The translations under genes were made by a program, and so were the position numbers. Source: Branchiostoma floridae (lineage: Eukaryota; Chordata; Leptocardii; Amphioxiformes; Branchiostomatidae). Taken from it: DNA of 64,000 nucleotides. Numbering within the stretch: the first letter of the stretch is position 1; the number at the start of each line of letters is the position of its first letter. Shown here piece after piece: positions 21,201 through 30,400 of this stretch. The stretch is from NCBI RefSeq assembly GCF_000003815.2, contig NC_049992.1, positions 15,237,525 through 15,301,524 on the forward strand, written 5' to 3'. The notes below the pieces were generated by a model. It was not told the DNA's origin, did not search any database, and worked only from the letters and a program-made list of their open reading frames with translations.

Positions 21201-24200
21201 TACAGCTGATAATGTTATAACACTCAGCTCCTACTAACTAGAATGACCTAGCTGTACCATGTATGGGCGTATTATTTACAAAAAGGAAATGATAACAATT
21301 AGATGGAAGTTATGTCCGGATAACAATTAGATGGAAGTAATGTCCTGATAACAATTAGATGGAAGTAATGTCCTGATAACAATTAGATGGAAGTTATGTC
21401 CTAAAAGCCAATCAATTATTCAAGAAAAAAAGTATCATTACCCTATTTGTGGCTTAATTTTACTTGTTTAGTAATCAAATGTTCCCCCACCTTGAGAATC
21501 CACTCCAGAAACTTGGCCTGTGTGAGTTTAGTGATCCTGTACACACAGAAGAAGGCGATGACTTGTACACTCTCCTCTCCTTCACTCCACAGGCTGATCA
21601 AACGCTGGGGGTGGGGAGGGGGAAAATATTACAGATAATTTCTTTTTAAAGTAGACACATATCTGCAATTGGACACGCATACATACATACATATATAAAT
21701 GTATTATCAACACAAATTCAAAATAGGACACAATGTGGAATTCCAATGAAAACACATTTACATACAGTTACTATAAAGCTGAACCTTACAGTGTATTATT
21801 CATATAGTGCCTCAGGTATGCTAAAATCATTCAGTTAATTCTATGCTTCTTTCCATGCATGGGGATCACAATACACACCCGCTATCCATTTTATCATCTG
21901 TAGTTTCCTGTCTTACAAGGATTACATGTGTTTGAAGTTCAGATGATGAGGAAAAACAAGTCACCAATACTCAGTACTAAAAAAACAAAATAAAAATATA
22001 CGGGTCTTAGTGGCAAATGTGCAGATATTGACACACTGGCGCACCAAATCCGTTGGTGTTTTTGGCACCCTTTTTGACAGATTAGCTGTGAGGCTCGGTG
22101 GGCGTCATTCCACCGTCATGGGGGCAGGGGAATGGCGAGTATCGAACTCAGAACCTACTGATTCCAGTTCCAACACTCCAGCCGTTGCGCCACACAGACA
22201 TCACAATCATCGACACTACTGTTGTAAAGCTACAGCTGTCAGAGTGAGTGAGAGAACATACCTTGAGCAGGACCCTGCAGAGCTTTGGGAAGCAGATGTA
22301 GTAGTGTACCAGCTGTAACACATGTCTCAGGAGGGTGCTGACAACACTCGCCTCAGATAACACCTGGCTCAGCTGCGAGAAAACATCTGTGTTACAATTT
22401 ATCTTGGGATAAAAAGACAATCATAACTTGGGTATGGCATGCTGTTGTGAAAATACTTCAGGGTTGGACAAGTTTACTAAAATTCACTTGTCCTATCAGG
22501 CAAGCACACAAAAAGCTTACTTGCCCAAACCAATTTTTCACTTGCCCAAAATTTAAATGTCACTGTTACAACTAATAGTAATACCAAGGAGGTTGCTAAT
22601 ACTAGTATATGCATTTTCACTTCCAGAAATGGAATTCTCTGTTGACCATTGCTTGATGTCATGGCAGTAAAAAGAAACAAATTATTATCAAAATTGCACT
22701 CAATCAGTAGGAAAATGTTACTTGCCCAATCGGGTAGGTCATGCACTTGCCCAAACAGCACTTTCACTTGCCCGGGACAATAGCAGGGCTAGTGGACTTG
22801 TCCAACCATGTACTGTACTTGCATATTAAGTAATTTCTACCACAATCTAAAGCTGCATACACTCATATAGCATTGCAGCATAATGGCTCAAGTAAGTATG
22901 GAAATACATATACCAACTATAGATGAACCTGCAAGTATTGGTAAACATAAGCCTCATATGACAAGTACTGAATACCGGTAAGCTAGATACTGCTATGTCT
23001 TTGAGCACAAGACAGACTTTGAGCTGTAATTTTTCAAACTATCAAATGTATCCAACAGAGAACTTACATGTGGTATTAGATGGTATCATTTGGGGGCAAA
23101 GAAGAGAAAAGGAAAGAACGTCAGCCCTCACCTTGATGACATCAGACAGGTATGTCTTAATGTCCAGCTTCATCTTGTTCCACTTCTTGTGTGAGGAAGG
23201 CATTACTGTCCTGAGTAAAAGATAGCAACGACATTGACACATTATCATGTACCACACATCAGTACTGCCATGGACATTTCCACTTCACCTGTGCAAAGTT
23301 TTATATCAAGCTTGTTGATTTTTGCTTGTTATGTTCTTATTGATAGTACACACATTCTTCAGACAGCTATAAATACAATGTGCTCATATCATACTAGCTG
23401 TGAAGACTATGAGTCACTTACTTCTTTCCTTTGGACCAGGACTTCACTCCAAAAAGATGCAACAATGCCGGGGCCACATCCTTTATACAAACACCTACCA
23501 CAGCATTAAATACTGGAAAATACATACAGGAAGTGGCTGTCAAGGTTGGCACAAACTGTCATATGAAATGAGGAAACAAAATGAAAATTCTAGCAATTGT
23601 TTTATGTGTCACTGAATATGATTTTATTTAAACTTTATTTCCGCTGCAGGCTTTTAGCCAGGCATGCCTCATGGTGTCTGGACTGGCTTTTCTTAAAATA
23701 ACAAGAAATTGAATGCACTAGACGCCCTTACACTGGGGAGCAGATCCTCCGACAAGCATGAAATTCTGATTGACCAGGGATACCACAGCTCATTTGTAGT
23801 CACAGTCTTCTACTGTGACTGTGACCACTTTCACAGTATTTCTTTCACAGGATACTTTAGAATGCACCATTTCAACTTAAAATTCTCAAAAACTCCAACG
23901 AAGGTGGATGCCTCCGGACCCCCTACAATAGTCTCTTACCACGACTCACCAAGAAATGTGAACTCCCTATAATAAAATTCTAGCTAAAATCCTGATCCCT
24001 GTGTTACATGTACTTACCCTGACTCCCCTCCACCCTGTATTTGGTATCCTCCTCTCCTTCCTCACTACTGGTCTGTAGTACTGCTGCTCTAAATGCCCTG
24101 ATCACCTCATGGAGGATAGGTAGGGAAGGCTGGTCCTGTAGCAAGCATTCATTCACACATATATATGTGTCACAGTAGAGACTGCGATTCAGGACAATCA

Positions 24201-27130
24201 GACAAATCGTCATCATCAGAGTTTGTCCTAGGACAGACTGCAATCAGGATCTGTCCTACTTGACAATCGTTGATTCTACTAGTACAGATTGCAATTGGGA
24301 TCTGTCCTACAACACTCTGATTCAAACTCAAATGATGCTAGGATAAAAGAAACAGACTGCGACAGGGATCTGTCCTAGAACAAACATATGTATGTTTGGA
24401 TGTTATGGTCAGCAGTAATTCTGTACATAGTGTTTGATTAATACTATATGGCTGTCAACTTACTTTTCAACTTTCTTCAATATCAAAACTCATGGAAGAG
24501 ACGTGCATAAACATTACTATACAAAAAGAATATTCCAACAAAGGGAAACTCCTTGCTTACAACTTCTTCCACTTACACAGAAAATGGACTTATCCAACTT
24601 TATCCAGAATGACTTCTACCGACCAACACAGATGAACTTTAAAGTTAAGATTAAGAATGATTGTGGTGTGGATTGCTTAAAAACTTTTTAAAAATTGGGT
24701 AAGCCTGATCTTTTTTCGTTGGAAATTACCCTTCAACTCTATTCAGAATGACTTCTCCCAACACAGATGAACTTTCAAGTTCTTACATTTACAGCAATTC
24801 CAAAAATCAAAAAAATTATCATTGTCTATATTACCCTTAGTGCCTTTCTCCACTTTTGCACCATTGCCATGGTGACCAGCTTTCCCTTCTGTCTCCTTTG
24901 TTGATCCTCAGCCTCCTCTTCATCATCATCCTCATCTTCATCACTCATCACCTAAATAACAAACATCATTTAAGAAATGCACCTACAGTCAGTTGTTTCA
25001 ACTTGATAGTCAATGGAAAAAAAAACACCAAAACTCATATTCAGCAGTTCAGGTTCAAGTTTGCACCTGAACCCATCATTGCATATTATGTGTGCTAGAA
25101 ATTTTTTTTGAAGGGGGGGGGGGGGGGGGGTGGTTACATATAGAATTGCATATTAGCATGAATTAACATGTAATGTGAAAAATATGTGAAAAAAATTATA
25201 TACAGCCAGTGTATACACAAAAGGTCAGTTATTAACATGAAATGTTTTTTGTCTTTTTCCAGTGCAAATTTCACTATCTATGAAAGGTTTTAAATGGTTT
25301 AGAACAAAAAAGTGAGACATAGCTTTTGGCAAGTCCGGACTTGATTCCCGACATTTAGGGTTTTTTGGACTTGGACCTAAATGTTTTTACAAGTACATTT
25401 CCAAGTCCGGGTTTTAGGTATGCACCACTACATGCCACTGTGTTTGAAGATTAGTAAATGCATACAAATATTAGGCAAGATACACACCTCAAGCCTCCCT
25501 TCTGGTTTATGTAGTTCTTCTTCATCTGAGTCAGACTCCTCCAGATCAATTTCTTCCTCATTCCCATCAGCATCTTCACTTTCACTCTCGTCTCCACTCA
25601 GGATATCTTCCTCACTGTCATCTTCATCATCTTCATCTTCCTCCTCCTCCTCATCAATTTCTGCTGAGTCATCAGAATCAGAGTCCTCAAACTCCAATAA
25701 GTTCTTGTCTTCCTTCTGCAGAAACTGGTAGAATTCTGGGTCCACTTCTTGTAGCCGTGACATTTGCATTTTGTGCTTGGCTTCTTTACCTTTCTTCTTC
25801 ATGTCAGGCGCAGTCTCTTTGGCTGTTGTTATGTCCACTTTCCTCACAACCTGGGGACTAAGATAAAGAAAAGATGACACTTTGACACAGTTCACATTTG
25901 TCTGTATGTCTGTATCCTACAACATTTGAAAATGCCCCAAACTGGTAGAGGTATATGTGTAAATTGCAGACAGAGAGTGTATATGCCAAAGATGATACAA
26001 ACCTTTCAGTCTTTTTCTGCTTGTGCTTCTTCTTTCCCTTTTTTGTTTCCTCTTGTTTGGTGACGACATCTTCTTCTGAGTCTTCATCAAAGCCATGAGC
26101 CATGAAGTCATCTACACTCAGGTCCGAGAGTTTTCTGTGGACACGGACAGAACAAGTGCATAATTCACACTGTTGGTGTAAGCCCTTTCACAGAGCTCAG
26201 AACGCATGTGTGGTGACATGAATTCTAGGTAATACGTCAAAGGGTAAGGCCCCAACATTGTAAACAGTCCTTGTCTCAACCACTTGTTTTCGATTTACAT
26301 AACAATGTCCAGACAGGTTTTGTTTTCAATTTTGGGGCCTTACCCTTTGACATATTACATGTACCTAGAATTCCTGTCGCCTAGCGGCTTCCCTTGGTAC
26401 TGCAGCAGAATTTCTGGGTCTGATGTCTTGTGTTCTGAACAAGCTATGGTCACGATTTTATAATGATTTGAATATCCTGACAACCATATACTGTAAACGC
26501 AGAAACTTTTGCGGTGGATTAATGTTCGCAGTTTTGTTTCTTTCTACTTTATACTCGCCCCTCTGGTTGTTTCAGCCGCATTACCGCGAACTTAAAACCA
26601 CCGCGAACATTTTTCCATGGCAGTAAGAGACTACAGTGCATGGTGCTACCGCGGATTCAAAACCACCGTGAAAGGTCCTTTTTCCCGCTACCGCGAAATT
26701 AAATCCCCGCGAACTTAAAAGCATTTACAGTAATATATAAATTTTGATGGCAGCAATACACTGTAATCGAACATGATGCAAATGAGGTCAACTGAGAGGC
26801 CTGGGTGGCGGTTATTTTATCATTTCGTAGCAAAATCTTTCGTTTAAAGGGCCTTGTAGAGTTTGCTGAGTGCCAAACCTATTATCTGAGTAAGCTGAAC
26901 TTCAGTGGGCACACATGTTGCAGACGTCCATACTTGCCCCCCTCCCCACAGCAAAGAACACTAGATATCATAAGACGTATGCACTTACAAACAACAAATT
27001 CACGTGTTCTAATAGATACCATTGTACAAAAAAGCTAACTGCGGAAGATATTGACATCAAGTATGCGAAATTTGTAAGTAATTAAAGAAATTCTTTGCCC
27101 AGTGTACCTTTTTTTCATGGAGGCGGCCAT
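15203..27130 (-). CDS. NOC2L: NOC2L, nucleolar complex protein 2 homologue
   Basis: A nucleolar/nucleoplasmic protein of the Noc2 family, needed for pre-60S ribosomal subunit maturation and export (known of the family). The 17 coding exons, in order of translation, are 27108-27130, 26003-26134, 25488-25857, 24835-24951, 24018-24135, 23422-23512, 23132-23210, 22262-22372, 21491-21604, 20297-20485, 19533-19672, 18641-18752, 18117-18230, 17295-17396, 16816-16959, 16113-16226 and 15203-15622. They total 2490 nt, 829 codons plus stop, and every junction keeps frame. Start is [18 protein letters not shown]. Landmarks: [20 protein letters not shown], then a long Asp/Glu-rich segment; the Noc2 core with [39 protein letters not shown] and [19 protein letters not shown]; and an acidic tail ending FEFSSDED. 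Acceptor choice at exon 3 (TTAG at 25858-25861) is fixed by frame: the nearer CAG would give a stop. Confidence 0.96.
15857..15991. repeat. Palindromic MITE, family J, copy 1
   Basis: Inverted termini ATCTCCAAGCAGATCCTA and TAGGATCTGCTTGGAGAT, with GCTGGC motifs inside. It is related to 62706-62928. It lies in the last NOC2L intron. Confidence 0.7.
17503..17706. repeat. TA-flanked MITE, family E, copy 3 (inverted)
   Basis: It runs from TACTGTAAATGCATTTAAG to GCATTTACAGTA, with interior CGCGGTGG-type motifs in reverse orientation to copy 1. It lies in a NOC2L intron. Confidence 0.75.
18331..18570. repeat. Family I repeat fragment
   Basis: It shares phrases with 57700-58100: ATGGTCATGATGTTTGGGTGGTAGATAG-like text, TTTGGGCCACCTAGC, and AATAACTCAAGAAAGGG followed by a TCATGATTTTTG-like stretch. 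The ends are not preserved. Confidence 0.5.
19265..19513. repeat. Palindromic MITE with AAGGTGGTATCTC termini
   Basis: Inverted termini AAGGTGGTATCTCGCTGCAC and GTGCAGTGAGATACCACCTT, extending inward over GGGGCACC and GTGCGGCACTGC. The unpaired centre is A/T-rich. It lies just upstream, in transcript terms, of NOC2L exon 12. Only one copy was seen. Confidence 0.75.
20544..20896. repeat. hAT-like MITE, family D, copy 2
   Basis: Termini CAGGCTTTTAGCCAGGCATG and CCTAGCTAAAAGCCTG. It is flanked by a perfect 8-bp duplication GTCCATCG. It lies in a NOC2L intron, 58 bp from exon 10. Confidence 0.85.
21291..21402. repeat. 28-bp tandem repeat, 4 copies
   Basis: Four head-to-tail units of GATAACAATTAGATGGAAGT plus TATGTCCG/AATGTCCT occupy 112 bp with only single-base differences. 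They lie in a NOC2L intron. Confidence 0.85.
22065..22205 (-). repeat. tRNA-derived SINE-like element
   Basis: On the minus strand there is an A-box-like TGGCGCAACGGCTGGAG and a B-box-like GAGTTCGATACTC, followed by a non-tRNA body. The spacing fits a SINE head of the type at 5913-6183. Confidence 0.5.
22459..22810. repeat. Palindromic MITE, family C, copy 2
   Basis: Termini CAGGGTTGGACAAGTTT and ACTTGTCCAACCATG (right end mutated), with internal CACTTGCCC. Flanks TACTT / TACTG fit a 5-bp duplication with one change. Confidence 0.7.
23647..23994. repeat. hAT-like MITE, family D, copy 3
   Basis: Termini CAGGCTTTTAGCCAGGCATG and TTCTAGCTAAAATCCTG. The interior is collinear with 20544-20896. 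The target duplication is not clear (TTCCGCTG / ATCCCTGT). It ends 23 bp from NOC2L exon 5. Confidence 0.75.
24178..24390. repeat. TGTCCTAGGACA repeat, family G, copy 2
   Basis: It shares GTCCTAGGACAGACTGCAATC, GATTCTACTAGTACAGATTG and GATCTGTCCTA blocks with 12676-12872. It lies in a NOC2L intron next to exon 5. Confidence 0.6.
25113..25130 (+). repeat. G18 homopolymer
   Basis: An uninterrupted run of 18 G on the + strand (18 C in NOC2L pre-mRNA), preceded by T8. Its length is likely to vary and to be error-prone in sequencing. Confidence 0.9.
26219..26376. repeat. Palindromic MITE with GAATTCTAGGTA termini
   Basis: The left arm includes GAATTCTAGGTAATA and TCAAAGGGTAAGGCCCCAA; the right arm is its complement (TTGGGGCCTTACCCTTTGA ... 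TACCTAGAATTC). It lies in NOC2L intron 1, next to a family I fragment (about 26380-26465). Confidence 0.75.
26489..26732. repeat. TA-flanked MITE, family E, copy 4
   Basis: It runs from TACTGTAAACGCAGAAAC to AGCATTTACAGTA, with interior CCACCGCGAACATTTTTCC and AGTGCATGGTGCTACCGCG. It lies in NOC2L intron 1. Confidence 0.75.
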
Positions 27131-27476
27131 CTTGCCCACGTGCGGTAACGCAGAGAATGCTGGGATGGGGTCAACACGGTCATCTCTCAGTCAGCGCATC
27201 AAAACAAAGAAGTATTTAAGTCTTGTATCCCATTATAAGCCATGAATTTTATTATATAGCCAGTAATATTTAATATAAAAATCAATTACATGTTAAAACG
27301 TGGTTTAAAATACCATAAAGCGTGTAACTATAGGCCATCATAGACTATTCTGCACTTGTCGTTTGGTTGCTTTGGAAAGGTGAAAGGTCAACATAATCAT
27401 CTGTGGTTTTGCAATATCTGCACGTGAACCTTGCGATATTGTTGATTTTCTTGGCATCTCTTGCACTCTATAAAGA
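27131..27476. promoter_or_regulatory. Bidirectional NOC2L/LSG1 promoter region
   Basis: Only 346 bp separate the NOC2L start codon (minus strand, 27128-27130) from the LSG1 start codon (27477-27479), so both 5' UTRs and the promoter must fit here unless a 5' UTR intron exists. A CACGTG E-box lies at 27137-27142, 7 bp from the NOC2L ATG. The NOC2L ATG itself sits in AAGATGGCCGCC, which resembles a YY1 site. A TATAAAG at 27470-27476 abuts the LSG1 ATG, so it is too close to be its TATA box. Co-regulation is an inference. Confidence 0.7.
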
Positions 27477-30400
27477 ATGGGGAAGCGTAAGGGAAACACC
27501 GGGCTCGGTCGGAGTATCATACGAGACCGGTTCGGACCCCGTGGCGCCGGCGGCGGTAGGCATGGAGAGTCTTACGTGAGTCTTTCACATATAAAACATG
27601 AACTGATGATGAAGTCAGAAATTTAGTACTAATAGTAGACTAGACTCGAGTAGAGACTGAGTAGAGTAGACTAGTACTAGAATGGTTCCAGCCAGGTAGG
27701 ATTTTTTTTTTACTCCAGAACTTGTGTATTTGTTTGTGTATTAACTTTACCATTGTTGTTGTTGTTGTCCCTGTTAACCGTCTATTATATTATTTCATTG
27801 CTTTTTTATTTATTTAGAGAATTAGACGTGGTGTCGATGTGCTGTTCTCCTCTAGCTCAGTACTACTACTAGTAGCTGCTTCCCAGGTGCTAGTTACAAT
27901 GGAGGGGGAGACAAACAGGTTTTGTGACATAACATACACACAGTCGTCTTTTGGAAGGGACATGCAATACGAGCGATCGCTGTTGTTGTTTATATCCGGG
28001 GTATTCGGCGGTTAGTGCCTACCAGGACGTCAGTAGATTGGATTAAAAATTGATATTTAAATTAGCAGATCAAATTACCGGTTAATATGTAAATCAATCG
28101 TTTGCCAAACACCTAATTTTTGCCTACCACTGCGTCACCGTGACATCATCGCGATCGCTCGTATGGGGGTCCCCTGTTCGAGGAGGTACCTCCAGCACAT
28201 AAAACTACTTCATAATTAGCTCATAATTAATTCATAATTTACTCAGACTACTGGCAGCAGTAATACACCAAGATGAATGAAGATGAATGTAAAAATCACG
28301 GCCGTTTGAATCGCAGTACTACAAAAACTACACAGTACTAAAACAAACATAAATGCTGCAATTGTGTTGTCCGACGAATAATACATGATCAAGTTTTAAT
28401 ACCGTGTCAGCAGAAGTATCTCCATTTTTTCCAAACTGCCCAGCTCCACACCAGTGAGCTATCAGACGGATACGACTGGGGGAGGCTCAACCTCCAGTCT
28501 GTAACAGAGCAGAGCTCACTGGACGACTTCCTCGCCACAGCTGCCCTGGCAGGGACAGAATTTGAAGCAGGTAAGCTAAACTTTGAAACTAGAATGGTTA
28601 CAGGAAAAACAGCGTGTTCACAGTTTGAACTTTGTTTGCAGAGGTGAAAGCCCAGATAAACATTAGATTTGACTTTGAAAGGGTCAGTTGAATTTTGAGA
28701 CGATTGAGACAATGGTACTTGGTGAGAAAGATCAGTGGGTACTGAATTCATGTGTAACTTATTGCTCATGGCTAATTGATAGCATTTTCTCTAAAGTGGC
28801 CACCTGTCTATAGTGGCCAAATTTCTCCAGTCCCTTGTGTGGCCGCTATAAACAGGTTTGACTGTATGTCTTTTTTTCTGTGCGTAAGCCCAATATACGA
28901 AAAGGTCACAATTTTTCCTATCAAGCTCTGCTTGGAGAGTAACCACATGTCCAGATGTTTTCTCTTTACCATGTTTCAAGGGCCTCAAACTTTGACATAT
29001 CATCCTTAAAGCATCACACTGTGTAGTAGACACTATTAACCACCTTGCTATTGTATTGTGTTTTATTTCATGTCTTTCAACTGATTTGCTGTGTCATATG
29101 ATAATAAACATGTGCAGGGTATGGTCTCAAACAAGATCCAGAGATACATCATGTCTTTCCTTCTTCCCAACAGAGAAGCTGAACATCAAGTTTGTGAATC
29201 CCGATGTCAATGTGGGCCTGCTGACAGAGGAGGAGGAGAAGGAGGTGCAGAAAGCACAAGAGGACAACAGGCAGTACATCAGCATCCCCAGAAGGTTGCT
29301 ATTCAAAGTGGTTGTTCAAGAGATTTTGAAATACTACTAGTAGCTGTTAGTAACAGTGTGATTGGTTTCTAACTAGGGACATGCTGAGAATGTATGGGTG
29401 AACATGGATAAAAACAACAAATATAAAAAGGAAAGAAAAGTGATCTCAATCCAGTTTTAGCTCACTGAAGAGCTAGTCTTCCACTGGTCATGACAGAAAG
29501 GACAAACGATGTGTCCAGTATTTACAGGTTTATGTACCACAGAAATTCCCCTAACGCTTTTTGACAAGCACAATGAACAGTGGACAACAGTTTAACGTCC
29601 CGTCCAAAGGACTGCAACCCTTTCCGGCAGCGTGCATGTCGGTTGAGTGACACAGCCGTAGTCAAACTCGGCTTCTAGTTCCAGAGGTTGGGCCACTAAC
29701 CACTGGACTAGGTACGCTACCTGTGCTTGTCTGTAATATCCTGTCTTCTTGTTCTGCAGACCTGCCTGGGATGAGACCACATCAGCTGATGAGCTACAGA
29801 GGAGGGAGAGAGACAGTTTCCTGGAATGGAGGAGACAGCTGGCCAGGTGGGATGATGGGTAATAGGAACTACAGGAATGGGATGGGATGGGTTGGGATAG
29901 GATGGGTTGGGTTGGGTTGGGATGGATTGGAATGGGATGGGTTGGGATGGGATGGATTTGGATGGGATGGGATTAGTTGGGATGGTAGGGGTGGATTGGC
30001 ATGAGTTGGGATGGAATGGGATGGGTTGGGTTGGCATGGGTTGGAATGGGATGGGTTGGGTTGGCATGGGTTGGGATGAGATGGGTTGGCATGGGTTGGG
30101 ATGGGATGGGTTGGGTTGGCATGGGTTGGGATGGGTTGGCATGGGTTGGGATGGGATGGGATGGGTTGGGTTGGCATAGGTTTGGATGGGATGGGATGGG
30201 TTGGCATGGGTTGGGATGGGATGGGTTGGGTTGGCATGGGTTGGGATGAGATGGGTTGGCATGGGTTGGGATGGGATGGGTTGGGTTGGCATGGGTTGGG
30301 ATGGGATGGGTTGGCATGGGATGGGATGGGATGGGTTGGGTTGGCATAGGTTTGGATGGGATGGGATGGGTTGGCATGGGTTGGGATGGGATGGGTTGGG

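Noticed and set aside
27603-27660. C/D-box snoRNA in LSG1 intron 1 (ATGATGA and a CTGA about 45 nt later)
   Set aside because: There is no terminal stem and no clear C'/D' boxes; short motifs like these are expected by chance.
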